DNA from: a bacterium
GTDB lineage: Bacteria > Desulfobacterota > Deferrimicrobia > Deferrimicrobiales > Deferrimicrobiaceae
Reading direction: 5' to 3'
Assembly (NCBI GenBank): GCA_020056545.1
Contig: JAGVHM010000163.1
Location: 1-13,352, forward strand
Length of the DNA: 13,352 nt
How positions within the stretch are numbered: the stretch's first letter is position 1; each line of letters opens with the position of its first letter. The position numbers and the translations under genes were made by a program. The notes beneath the pieces were generated by a model that searched no databases, was not told the origin of the DNA, and worked only from the letters and a program-made list of their open reading frames with translations. This document shows positions 6,171 through 13,352 of the stretch, piece after piece.

Positions 6171-7499
6171 TCAAGGACGCCAGGATGACGCCCCCTTCGG
6201 CTCCACGAGGAGCGTCATCCCCTCACGTCCCGTAACCGTCACCTTGTCCCCCTTCTTCAGAGGGGCGCCGCACCGCGCGCTCCACCATTCTCCAAATACG
6301 AACACCTTCCCCTCCCCGGTGAAGTCCGTCATCGCCTCGCCGGTCTCCCCGATCAGCCCTTCCGCGCCGGTTACGGGTTTGCGCAGCTGGCTGCGCACCG
6401 CAAGCGTGACGACCGTCGTGAAGAACAGGACCGACGCCCCGACCATGACCGCGATCACCCCCCAGGAGATCCGCAGCCAGGGATCCGCCGACGCCCGGAA
6501 CAGCATCAGGCTGCCGAGCAGCAGGGAGACGATCCCGCCTATCGTGAGCGCGCCGTAGGAGTGGACCTTGACCTCCAGGACGAACAAAATCATCGCCAGC
6601 GCGATGAGCAGGAACCCGGCGTAGTTAGCCGACAGCGTCTGCAGGGAGTAGAAGCCAAGGATAAGGGAGATCCCCCCGACGACTCCCGGGAACACCGCTC
6701 CTGGATTGGACAGCTCGAAGAAGATGCCGTAGATCCCGATCATCATCAGTATGTAGGCGATGTTCGGATCGGCCAGCGAGGACAGGATCCTGTGGCGCAG
6801 CCCCATCGGGAACCGGGTGACCGCGAGCCCTTTCGTGCGAAGGACGATCGTTCCCTCTCCCTTGCGGATCTTCTTTCCGTCCGCCCGGGCCAGAAGGTCG
6901 TCGAGCGACGTGGCGACGAAATCGATGACGTTGTTGTCGAGTGCGTCCTTTTCGGTGAGGGAGGTGCTTTCCCGGACGGCGCTCTCCGCCCACGCGGCGT
7001 TGCGCCCCTTCTTCTCGGCCAGGGAGCGGGCGTACGCGGCGGCGTCGTTCTCCACCTTCCTGGACATCGTGTTGTCCATCTTGCCCCCCCCGACGCCTAC
7101 CGGGTGAGCCGCCCCGATGTTGGTCCCGGGGGACATGGCGGCGATGTCCGCGGCGAGGGTGATGAGAACTCCCGCGGAGGCCGCGCGCCCCCCCGAAGGC
7201 GAAACGTAAACTGCCACGGGGATCTTCGTCCTGATGATCTCCTGCACCATCTGGCGCATCGACGTGTCGAGTCCTCCAGGGGTGTCGAGTTCCAGGACGA
7301 GGAGCGCGGCATTCACCCCTTCCGCCTTTTCGATGGCCGCCGACAGGTAGTCGGCCGTGACCGGGTTTATGGAGGCCGCGATCGTCGCCACCACTACCTC
7401 GCGGGGGGCTTCCGCCGCCGCGCAGAAGCGCGGGAAAACCGCGGCGAGCACGAGGAGCAGCGCGGGGAGCGACATTTTCCGTCTTTCAGGCATCGTCAC
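6171..7499 (-). CDS. nfeD: NfeD-family membrane serine protease (ClpP-like domain plus NfeD domain)
   Basis: These proteins combine a periplasmic ClpP-like serine protease with membrane helices and a C-terminal OB-fold, and in studied cases cleave slipin tails. The product has 442 residues. A signal peptide (about 1-29, ending CAAAE) is followed by the protease domain with [11 protein letters not shown] (67-77) and [14 protein letters not shown] (100-113). Ser108 is the likely nucleophile and Lys148 in SRKVEND the likely base. The spacing resembles the Ser97/Lys138 pair of the archaeal PH1510 protease. Several membrane helices span about 245-367 ([20 protein letters not shown] first). The OB-fold tail spans about 376-435 ([33 protein letters not shown]). 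The start is GTG at 7499, overlapping the previous stop as GTGA, with GAGG at 7505-7508 five bases upstream. An in-frame ATG at 7493 is an alternative. The slipin follows 56 bases later. Confidence 0.95.
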   Translation of the reverse strand: MTMPERRKMSLPALLLVLAAVFPRFCAAAEAPREVVVATIAASINPVTADYLSAAIEKAEGVNAALLVLELDTPGGLDTSMRQMVQEIIRTKIPVAVYVSPSGGRAASAGVLITLAADIAAMSPGTNIGAAHPVGVGGGKMDNTMSRKVENDAAAYARSLAEKKGRNAAWAESAVRESTSLTEKDALDNNVIDFVATSLDDLLARADGKKIRKGEGTIVLRTKGLAVTRFPMGLRHRILSSLADPNIAYILMMIGIYGIFFELSNPGAVFPGVVGGISLILGFYSLQTLSANYAGFLLIALAMILFVLEVKVHSYGALTIGGIVSLLLGSLMLFRASADPWLRISWGVIAVMVGASVLFFTTVVTLAVRSQLRKPVTGAEGLIGETGEAMTDFTGEGKVFVFGEWWSARCGAPLKKGDKVTVTGREGMTLLVEPKGASSWRP

Positions 7500-8689
7500 A
7501 TGGACCTCATACGGAACACGGCGAATTTAAGGTACTCGGTTTCCGGCACTCCGAGCAGCACCGGGTGGTCGGCGGGCTGGCCGCCCACGGCCACCTGCTC
7601 CAGGTCCGCCCCGGCATCCGCGGCGGCGGCCCGTAGCGCCTCCCTCCATTTCGCCACATCGACGCGCTGGGTGCAAGAAGCGGTCGCGAGGATCCCGCCC
7701 GGAGCGAGCAGGGAGATCCCCATCCTGTTGATGTCCTTGTAGCCTCGCATCGCCCCCTCCTTCCCCTCCCGCGACTTGGCGAAGGAAGGCGGGTCCAGCA
7801 CGACAAGGTCGAACCGGCGCTCCGAAGCGGCCAGTTCCCTGAGCTCCGCGAAGAGGTCCGCGGCCTTCCCCTCCCACCGCCCCGACAACCCGTTCCTCTT
7901 CGCGTTTTCCCAGGCGGCGGACATCGCGGGCACGGATGCGTCGACCGCGAGGACGCTCTCCGCGCCTCCCGCAAGGGCATATATCCCGAAGGCCCCGGTG
8001 GAGCAGAATCCGTCGAGCACCCGCTTCCCCCCGGCCAACCTCCGCACGATGCGCCTGTTATCCCGCTGGTCGAGGAAGAACCCCGTCTTCGGCCCACTCT
8101 CGACGTCGACAACGAACCGCAGCCCGTCAATATCCACTTCCTCGCGCGGCTCGCCTCCGCCCCACATCGGCCCTTTCCGATCCTGGAGGCCCTCCCGCTT
8201 CCTGCCGCTCCCCTCCGACCGTTCGTAAACGAGGCGGGGCGAGAAGATCTCCACGAGCGATTCGAGGATCTCCGTCCGGAAGGCCTCCATGCCGGCCGTC
8301 AGGATCTGCGCGGAAATGACGGACCCGTACCGGTCGACGATCAGCCCGGGGAGAAAATCCCCCTCCGAATAGACGATCCGCACGGCGGCTTCGCCCCCCA
8401 GCCCGAACTCCACCCTGCGGCTCCATGCTTCGGCGAAGCGTTCGTTGAAGAACGTTCTGCCTGGACGAACCTCCGCGCGCGAAACCAGCCTCAGCGAGAT
8501 GCGGCTGGCGAGATTCAACGTCCCCGTTCCCAGAAGGTCACCCGCCCGCGTCAAAACCCGCACCCACGCTCCGGGCGGCAAGGATACCGGGATCCCTCGC
8601 AGGTCGTCTCCGAAGACCCAGAGGTGGCCGGCCCGCAACCGCTCCTCTCCCTTCCTGCTCGCCCGTACGGCAGGGAGCTGCGCTTCCAT
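7496..8689 (-). CDS. rlmI: Class I SAM-dependent rRNA methyltransferase, RlmI-like (PUA domain)
   Basis: RlmI of E. coli makes 5-methylcytosine at position 1962 of 23S rRNA, and this 397-residue product has the same length and layout. The N-terminal PUA domain (about 1-75) contains ERLRAGHLWVFGDDL (16-30). The middle region has YSEGDFLPGLIVDRYG (107-122) and SGPKTGFFLDQRDNR (198-212). The Rossmann methyltransferase part has the SAM loop VLDGFCSTGAFGIYAL (224-239), the acidic VLAVDAS (246-252) and FDLVVLDPPSFAKS (293-306). ASCTQRVD (337-344) carries the likely catalytic Cys339. The exact target base cannot be read from sequence, so the symbol indicates family rather than proven specificity. 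The ATG is one base after the uracil-DNA glycosylase stop, with little Shine-Dalgarno, so translational coupling is likely. Its end overlaps nfeD by 4 bases. Confidence 0.92.
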   Translation of the reverse strand: MEAQLPAVRASRKGEERLRAGHLWVFGDDLRGIPVSLPPGAWVRVLTRAGDLLGTGTLNLASRISLRLVSRAEVRPGRTFFNERFAEAWSRRVEFGLGGEAAVRIVYSEGDFLPGLIVDRYGSVISAQILTAGMEAFRTEILESLVEIFSPRLVYERSEGSGRKREGLQDRKGPMWGGGEPREEVDIDGLRFVVDVESGPKTGFFLDQRDNRRIVRRLAGGKRVLDGFCSTGAFGIYALAGGAESVLAVDASVPAMSAAWENAKRNGLSGRWEGKAADLFAELRELAASERRFDLVVLDPPSFAKSREGKEGAMRGYKDINRMGISLLAPGGILATASCTQRVDVAKWREALRAAAADAGADLEQVAVGGQPADHPVLLGVPETEYLKFAVFRMRSM

Positions 8690-8690
8690 C

Positions 8691-9497
8691 TCACCGGTGA
8701 GAAATGAGGGCTATGCGTTCAGCCAGTTGGTCGAAATCCGCGAAGACCTCCGCTTCACGGGTCTGGTTGCGCAGGATGTAGGCCGGGTGGAAGGTGGGAA
8801 GCAACGGAACGCCTTCGAACTGCCGCCACTGCCCGCGCACCCGGGTGATCTTCTCGCTGGTGTCGAGCAGGTACTGCATCGCGACGGACCCTAAAGCGCA
8901 GATCATTTCCGGGCGGATCGCGCGGATCTGCCTGCGGAGGTACGGGAGGCAGGCGGCTGCCTCCTCCGGAAGGGGAGCGCGGTTGCCCGGCGGCCGGCAC
9001 TTCACGATGTTGGCGATGTAGACGTCTTTACGCGCGAGCCCGATGCGGACGATCCACTGGTTGAGCCGCCGGCCGGCGGCGCCGACGAACGGCTCGCCCT
9101 GCCGGTCCTCTTCCTCGCCGGGCCCCTCCCCCACGAACATGAGGCGCGCGTTTGGGTTGCCCACCCCGAAGACGACGGTGCGCCTCCCCGAACAGAGTGG
9201 GCACCCGCGGCACTCCAGAAGCTCCTTCCGGATGTCATCCAGGGTCTCACCTGCAGGGTGGGTATTTGATGCAGGTGCACTAACGGTATTTAACGGGTGC
9301 CACTCTGAGTGTGTGTCTGCCGCTGGGGCGCTAATAGGTACTTTCGGATGCGCGGTCGGTTCCCGGGTTTCAGGCCCGGGGGCGCTAACAGGGACTGATG
9401 GATGCGTCGCCGCGGCCCGCGAGGGCAAGGGGATGTAATCGATCCCGACCTCCCTAAGGTAGGCGGCGACCATCTTCGCGGAGACCTTGCGGCTCAT
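8691..9497 (-). CDS. udg: Uracil-DNA glycosylase, family 4 (iron-sulfur type)
   Basis: This enzyme removes uracil from DNA in base-excision repair. The product has 268 residues. The catalytic domain carries the iron-sulfur cysteines C96 and C99 (ECRGC), C167 (VKCRPPGNR) and C183 (AACLPYL). Their spacing (71 between first and third, 16 between third and fourth) is the same as in the Thermus enzyme. Motif GEGPGEEEDRQGEPFVGAAG (123-142) and PTFHPAYILRN (234-244) complete the active site. Residues 1-25 (SAKMVAAYLREVGIDYIPLP) form a short N-terminal segment. Residues about 29-82 are a low-complexity linker with three HPxVPxSAP-like repeats. The start at 9497 overlaps the coaBC stop as ATGA. The frame stays open far upstream across coaBC, but that extension is a shadow. 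The rRNA methyltransferase starts one base after the stop. Confidence 0.94.
   Translation of the reverse strand: MSRKVSAKMVAAYLREVGIDYIPLPSRAAATHPSVPVSAPGPETREPTAHPKVPISAPAADTHSEWHPLNTVSAPASNTHPAGETLDDIRKELLECRGCPLCSGRRTVVFGVGNPNARLMFVGEGPGEEEDRQGEPFVGAAGRRLNQWIVRIGLARKDVYIANIVKCRPPGNRAPLPEEAAACLPYLRRQIRAIRPEMICALGSVAMQYLLDTSEKITRVRGQWRQFEGVPLLPTFHPAYILRNQTREAEVFADFDQLAERIALISHR
9274..9405. repeat. Three imperfect 27-bp in-frame repeats in the uracil-DNA glycosylase linker
   Basis: The repeats lie at 9274-9300, 9325-9351 and 9379-9405, with starts 51 and 54 bases apart, which keeps the frame. The second and third agree at 22 of 27 positions; the first is more diverged (about 17 of 27 with the third). 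On the coding strand they read roughly GCATCC-n6-CCTGTTAGCGCCCC and encode HPSVPVSAP, HPKVPISAP and HPLNTVSAP. The spacer between copies 2 and 3 contains a CCCGGG-n7-CCCGGG palindrome (9362-9380). Codons such as GTT, ATT, TTA and AAT are commoner here than in the surrounding GC-rich genes. Confidence 0.8.
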
Positions 9498-10696
9498 CGG
9501 CGGAACAGTTTTCCGTTGAGCGCCAGCCACACTCCCACCGCAATGCCTTCCTTGGTGGCAAGGGGAAGCTCGCGGATCTCGCCGTCGGGGAAAAATATCC
9601 GCACTTCGTTGTCGTCCGACTCGAACCCGATATCGGCCCTCGACACGTCGTTCGCCACGATCGCGTCCAGGTTTTTCCGCCGCATCTTTTCCCTCGCGTT
9701 GGTGGTGAGGTCGTCGGTCTCCGCCGCGAACCCGACCAGGATCCGTTTCCCCTTCTTCTTCCCAAGGGTCTCCAATATGTCCACCGTGGGGGAAAGCTCC
9801 AGCCGGTAGTCGAAGCCGTCCTTCTTTATCTTCGCCGGCGCCGCCTTCTTCGCCTTGAAGTCCGCGACAGCCGCGCACATGACGACCACGTCTGCGTCCG
9901 CGCTTGCCCGGGAGACCGCCGAGAACATCTCGTCCGCGGTCCTGACCCGGATGGTGTCCATGAAGTGGGGCGCGGGAATGGCACCGGGACCGGACACCAG
10001 CGTAACCTGCGCCCCCATGCGGCGGGCGGCGCGGGCCATGGCGTATCCCATCTTGCCCGAAGAGCGGTTGGAGAAGAACCGGACAGGATCCAGGGCTTCC
10101 GCCGTCGGCCCTGCGCTCACGATCACTTTCTTTCCCGACAGCGGTTTTTCCGACAGAACGATGCGCGCCATCTCCAGGATCTTGTCCACGTCGGCAAGCC
10201 GCCCCGGCCCCACCGTCCCGCAGGCGAGCTCCCCCTCGTCCGGCTCGACGAAGTGGTATCCACGCGACCGCAGGACGGCCATGTTGTCCTGCACCGCCGC
10301 GGAGGCGTACATCTGCGTGTTCATCGCCGGGGCGAACAGCACAGGCGCCGTCGTGGCCATCACGACAGTCGAAAGCATGTCGTCCGCGATCCCGTTCCTG
10401 ACCTTTCCGATGATGTTGGCGGTGGCCGGCGCTATCAGCAGCAGGTGGGCGCGCTGCGCGAGGGAGATGTGGCCGATCTCCGACTCGGAGATCAGGTCGA
10501 ACAGGTCCGTCGCCACCGGGTTCTTCGACAGCGTCTGCAGCGTCAACGGGGTGATGAACTGGGATCCCGATCTCGTGAGGACCACATGGACGTTCGCGGA
10601 ATCCTTCCGGAGCTCCCGGACGATCTCGCACGCCTTGTAGGCGGCGATCCCTCCCGTCACCCCCAGGACCACCTCCTTGCCGGAGAAAATGCCCAT
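9494..10696 (-). CDS. coaBC: Bifunctional phosphopantothenoylcysteine decarboxylase / phosphopantothenate-cysteine ligase
   Basis: CoaBC performs two consecutive steps of coenzyme A synthesis: CoaB joins cysteine to 4'-phosphopantothenate using CTP, and CoaC decarboxylates the product with FMN. The product has 400 residues. The N-terminal CoaC domain has LGVTGGIAAYKA (11-22), active-site His76 in GHISLAQRA, Asn126 in APAMNTQMY, and Cys159 in GELACGTVGPGRLAD. The CoaB domain starts near 188 with KKVIVSAGPTAEALDPVRFF (189-208), Asn210 in FSNRSSGKMG, AAVADF (275-280) and Lys289 in PAKIKK. These sit at, or one residue from, the E. coli positions H75, N125, C158, N210 and K289, so both halves look active. 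The usual GPTREPxDPVR reads GPTAEALDPVR. The start lies two bases after the hydrolase stop, and the end overlaps the glycosylase by 4 bases. Confidence 0.98.
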   Translation of the reverse strand: MGIFSGKEVVLGVTGGIAAYKACEIVRELRKDSANVHVVLTRSGSQFITPLTLQTLSKNPVATDLFDLISESEIGHISLAQRAHLLLIAPATANIIGKVRNGIADDMLSTVVMATTAPVLFAPAMNTQMYASAAVQDNMAVLRSRGYHFVEPDEGELACGTVGPGRLADVDKILEMARIVLSEKPLSGKKVIVSAGPTAEALDPVRFFSNRSSGKMGYAMARAARRMGAQVTLVSGPGAIPAPHFMDTIRVRTADEMFSAVSRASADADVVVMCAAVADFKAKKAAPAKIKKDGFDYRLELSPTVDILETLGKKKGKRILVGFAAETDDLTTNAREKMRRKNLDAIVANDVSRADIGFESDDNEVRIFFPDGEIRELPLATKEGIAVGVWLALNGKLFRR

Positions 10697-10698
10697 CT

Positions 10699-11349
10699 CT
10701 ACCAGCCCCCCCCCGTGAAAAATGGATTGGAACGCCGCTCTTCGCCGACCGTGGTCGCCGGGCCGTGCCCAGGAAACAGGACGGTGTCGTCGGGCAGAAC
10801 GAAGATCTTCTCCTTTACCGCTGCGATCAGCTGATCGTAGTCGCCGCCGGGCAGATCGGTCCTGCCGATCGACCCCGCGAAAATGAGATCGCCAACGAAC
10901 GCCATCTTCCCGATGATGTAGGACACGCAGCCCGGGGTGTGGCCAGGGGTGTGCTCCACCCTTAACTCCCCTTCCCCGAAGGGGACGATATCGCCATCCC
11001 CCACGATGACGTCGGGCGGTGGAGGGTCTGCGACCCTCAGTCCGAAGATGAGCCCCTGCCGCCTCGCGGTCTTCATCCTCTCCGCGTCCGCCTCATGGAT
11101 GTGGACTTTCGCACCGGTTTTCTCCCGGAGGATGGCCACGGCGCCCACGTGGTCGAAGTGGCCGTGGGTGAGCAGTATCTTGTCCACGGAGAGGCCGAGG
11201 TCCCCGATGCGCGCAAGGATCGACGGCCCGTCGTCTCCAGGGTCGATCACCACCGCCTTCCGCGACTGCGTGTGCTCGAGCAGAAAGCAGTTCACCGCGA
11301 GGGGCCCCACCTCGAGGACGTGGACACGGAACGGCGCGGTGCCGCTCAC
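10699..11349 (-). CDS. Metallo-beta-lactamase-fold hydrolase (glyoxalase II-like)
   Basis: The 216-residue cytoplasmic protein has the complete two-metal site of the hydroxyacylglutathione hydrolase-like group: H62, H64, D66 and H67 in LTHGHFDHVGA, H137 in HTPGHTPGC, D154 in FVGDLIFAGSIGRTDLPGGD and H195 in LFPGHGPATTVGEER. The opening VGPLAVNCFLLE (14-25) and the end ERRSNPFF (204-211) are also typical of this subfamily of small thioester hydrolases. The actual substrate cannot be told from sequence. The start is GTG at 11349, overlapping the upstream stop as GTGA, with GGAG about 10 bases before it. The frame remains open further upstream, but that part is antisense or out-of-frame reading of the neighbouring gene. 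coaBC follows after two bases. Confidence 0.93.
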   Translation of the reverse strand: MSGTAPFRVHVLEVGPLAVNCFLLEHTQSRKAVVIDPGDDGPSILARIGDLGLSVDKILLTHGHFDHVGAVAILREKTGAKVHIHEADAERMKTARRQGLIFGLRVADPPPPDVIVGDGDIVPFGEGELRVEHTPGHTPGCVSYIIGKMAFVGDLIFAGSIGRTDLPGGDYDQLIAAVKEKIFVLPDDTVLFPGHGPATTVGEERRSNPFFTGGGW

Positions 11350-13352
11350 AGCTTCCGGCTCCAGGAGTTGAACAGCTCGGCATAGTGCGTCGCGAAATCC
11401 TCGGCGGTCCGGCGCTCTTCCGCCTCCACGCACAGGTGGAAATAAGCCTCGTCCTGGCTCGGGTATATGAGCACCCAGTCCTCCCCGTGGAATATCTTCA
11501 CCCCGTCGATGAACTGGCTCGGCTTCCCTTTGGCGTGGGTGGCCAATAGGCGCATCAGCGCCCCCTTGTTCTCCCACGCGCAGGGGATCTTCTTCTGCAC
11601 GAACGCGGTCGGGGGCACCTCGCGCAGGACGTCCGACAGGGTGCGGTCCTCGCCCGCCAGCAGTTCCATCAGCTTGACGATCCCGAACATCCCGTCGAAA
11701 GCCGGCTGGAAGCGCGGGAAGGCGCAACCCCCGTTGCCGTCGCCGACGAACACCACCCCTTCCCGGGCGGCGGTCTCCATCTGGGACCGCGGCAGCGTCC
11801 TGGTCCGCACCACGTCCATCCCGTATTTTCCCGCTATCTTTTCTATGTTGCGTGAAGCGGTGACCGGGACGCCCACCAGCCCTTTCCGGTTCTGCCGGCA
11901 CGCGAGAAGGGTGAAGATCTGGAGAACCACCCAATCGGAGAGTATGTCTCCCTTCTCGTCGATCAGGAAGATCTTCTCGCCGCCCGTGTCCACCATCACC
12001 CCGAAGTCGGCGGAAAGCGAACGGGCGATCGCCGACAGGTGATGGAGCCCCTTGTCGAACTCCTCCTGCGATCGCGTTATCTTGTCCGGGTTCAGCATGG
12101 CGCTCAGGGCCACCGTCTCGACGCCCAGCTGCCCCAGGATGCGCGGGAAGATCAGCGCGGAGGAACCGTAGGAATAATCGATCACGACGTTGAACCCCCG
12201 GTCACGGATCGCCTTCGCATCCAGGGACTTCAGGAAACCGTCCACGTACGTGTCGAACCCGCCCACCGGGAAGGAGATCTGCCCCGTATCCTCGATCTCG
12301 GCGCGCACGAAATCCTCCCGGAAGAAGAGCGACTCGATGTTCTTTTCGTTACCCATCGAGAGATCCAGCCCGGTGTCGTCGAAGAACTTCAGATCGATGA
12401 ACTTGGGGTTGAAGGGGCTCTTGCGCGTGTGGACGCCCCCACGCTCGTCCCGGTGGCTCCGCGCGAGGAACCGCACCACGGGAAGCGGCGTCACGCCGTA
12501 GTCGTGGACGTCGACCCCCACGGAGAGCATCCCGGTCATGATGGCCCGGTTTATCATCCGGGAGGCCTTGTGGCTGTCCCTGCTCGTGGACAGCACCACC
12601 TTCCTCCCGAAGGTGGCGCCGTAGGCGGCGCCCAGCTTGGCGGCGAACTCGGGGGAAATCTCCAGGTTGGCCAGGCCGTATATTCCGAAAGCCCCGAACA
12701 GGGAGCGCGCCCATTTCTCGCCCCATATGAGCGACGAGGAGAGCACCGCGCCGTCCTCGACCACCTTGTGGGGCCACACCTTCACGTTCGCCTTGACGAC
12801 CGCCCCGGTGCCGATGCGGCAATGGTCGCTGATCACCGCGCGCTCGGCGAGGAAGGCGCCGCCCCTGATTTCGCAATCCGAGCCGACGATGTTCTCCAGG
12901 AGCCGCGCCCCCTTGTGGATCACCGTGCGAGGCCACACGACCGACGACTGGATGACCGCTCCGTCCTCGACGACGCAACCGTCTCCGATCATGGAATTCT
13001 CCGCGACGACTCCCGCCGCTACGGTGCAGTTCTTCCCCATAACTACGTTCTTGAGCTCGGCGGTGTAATCGACGTGCGTGTTCCCGCCGATCCAGACGTT
13101 GCCGGCTCCGACACTCTTCCCCTCGAATTCGATCGCAGCCTTCCCGGCGAGGATGTCCAGGTGCACGTTCAGATACTCGGAGAGGTTTCCCACGTCCTTC
13201 CAGTATCCTTCCGCGATGTACCCCAGCAGGCGGTCTCCCCGGGAAAGCATCGCAGGGAAAAGATTCTTGCTGAAGTCGAAGTTCTTCTTCGTCGGGATGA
13301 GGGAGAGCACCTCGGGCTCCAGTATGTATATCCCGGTGTTGATGGTGTCGGA
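11346..13352 (-). CDS. NDP-sugar pyrophosphorylase / phosphomannomutase-like fusion protein (5' end cut by window edge)
   Basis: This is the C-terminal 668 residues of a protein of the type annotated as mannose-1-phosphate guanylyltransferase/phosphomannomutase, presumably making GDP-mannose or a related sugar nucleotide for surface polysaccharide. The first visible residues, SDTINTGIYILEPEVLSLIP, and then DFSKNLFPAML and GYWKDVGNLSEYL, are the end of the nucleotidyltransferase domain; its catalytic start lies outside the window. A left-handed beta-helix of hexapeptide repeats follows (about fragment residues 80-204: GAGNVWIGGNT, VVMGKNC, SMIGDGCVVEDGAVI). The rest is a phosphohexomutase fold beginning at FGRKVVLSTSRDSHKASRMI (about 12605). 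Its catalytic loops are degraded: the phosphoserine loop reads HTRKSPFNP (Ser codon 12417-12419), the metal loop DTGGEK (11990-11973) instead of DGDGDR, the sugar loop GDGNGGC (11744-11724) instead of GExSGH, and the phosphate loop PSQDEAYFH (11462-11436) instead of PSGTEPxxR. The end overlaps the hydrolase start. Confidence 0.9.
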   Translation of the reverse strand, partial: SDTINTGIYILEPEVLSLIPTKKNFDFSKNLFPAMLSRGDRLLGYIAEGYWKDVGNLSEYLNVHLDILAGKAAIEFEGKSVGAGNVWIGGNTHVDYTAELKNVVMGKNCTVAAGVVAENSMIGDGCVVEDGAVIQSSVVWPRTVIHKGARLLENIVGSDCEIRGGAFLAERAVISDHCRIGTGAVVKANVKVWPHKVVEDGAVLSSSLIWGEKWARSLFGAFGIYGLANLEISPEFAAKLGAAYGATFGRKVVLSTSRDSHKASRMINRAIMTGMLSVGVDVHDYGVTPLPVVRFLARSHRDERGGVHTRKSPFNPKFIDLKFFDDTGLDLSMGNEKNIESLFFREDFVRAEIEDTGQISFPVGGFDTYVDGFLKSLDAKAIRDRGFNVVIDYSYGSSALIFPRILGQLGVETVALSAMLNPDKITRSQEEFDKGLHHLSAIARSLSADFGVMVDTGGEKIFLIDEKGDILSDWVVLQIFTLLACRQNRKGLVGVPVTASRNIEKIAGKYGMDVVRTRTLPRSQMETAAREGVVFVGDGNGGCAFPRFQPAFDGMFGIVKLMELLAGEDRTLSDVLREVPPTAFVQKKIPCAWENKGALMRLLATHAKGKPSQFIDGVKIFHGEDWVLIYPSQDEAYFHLCVEAEERRTAEDFATHYAELFNSWSRKL

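Noticed and set aside
6561..7742. Long plus-strand open frame (393 codons) opposite nfeD and the rRNA methyltransferase gene
   Set aside because: It is antisense to two well-supported genes and its product is rich in Arg, Gly, Asp and His with no recognisable domain, as expected for shadow frames in GC-rich DNA.
9274..9405. Three regularly spaced 27-bp repeats resembling a tiny CRISPR array
   Set aside because: The copies are imperfect (about 17-22 of 27 identical), the spacing keeps the reading frame, the region codes for a plausible Pro-rich linker in an intact gene, and no cas gene is present.
9498..10631. Upstream extension of the uracil-DNA glycosylase frame to a 646-residue protein
   Set aside because: The added part runs over coaBC in another frame and is low-complexity Arg/Gly/Asp-rich sequence. 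The ATG at 9497 gives the expected protein and a standard ATGA overlap.
11350..11934. Upstream extension of the metallo-hydrolase gene
   Set aside because: It overlaps the phosphomannomutase-like domain in another frame. The GTG at 11349 gives the family N-terminus and a GTGA overlap.

Overview
This is a dense, GC-rich bacterial chromosomal segment in which every supported gene lies on the minus strand. Twelve protein genes cover almost all of it, and no gene-free stretch exceeds about 112 bases. The queA-tgt-yajC-secD order, a slipin/NfeD pair, a SpoIID-domain lipoprotein and a long nucleotidyltransferase/phosphomannomutase fusion suggest a Gram-negative, deltaproteobacteria-like organism (for example Desulfuromonadota or a relative). 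That placement is inferred from gene content and order, not from a marker gene. I saw no tRNA, rRNA, CRISPR array or full-length insertion sequence.

In the direction of transcription (high to low coordinates) the window starts inside a sugar-nucleotide gene: NDP-sugar pyrophosphorylase tail, left-handed beta-helix and degenerate phosphomannomutase (13352-11346). It continues with a metallo-beta-lactamase-fold hydrolase (11349-10699), coaBC (10696-9494), a family 4 uracil-DNA glycosylase (9497-8691), an RlmI-like rRNA methyltransferase (8689-7496), the NfeD membrane serine protease (7499-6171), its slipin partner (6114-5311), a SpoIID/LytB-domain lipoprotein (5299-4025), queA (4028-2976), tgt (2863-1754), yajC (1735-1394) and secD, which runs off the window (1321-1).

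Several junctions are stop-start overlaps (GTGA at 11346-11349, ATGA at 9494-9497, GTGA at 7496-7499, CTGA at 4025-4028) or gaps of 1-2 bases, so most of the window looks like one long operon or a few coupled ones. The jobs are housekeeping: coenzyme A synthesis, uracil repair, rRNA methylation, membrane quality control, peptidoglycan remodelling, queuosine tRNA modification and Sec export.

The features that go beyond routine annotation are: (1) a 94-bp element between queA and tgt with perfect 14-bp terminal inverted repeats, an inner hairpin and a possible TAAAAA target duplication, which looks like a non-autonomous mobile element (or an attenuator) that now supplies part of the queA stop codon; (2) a phosphomannomutase domain in which three of the four usual active-site loops, and part of the phosphoserine loop, are degraded; (3) three 27-bp in-frame repeats encoding an HPxVPxSAP-type linker in the uracil-DNA glycosylase; (4) a probable CTG start for queA inside a CTGA overlap. 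I did not find a clearly new multi-gene system.
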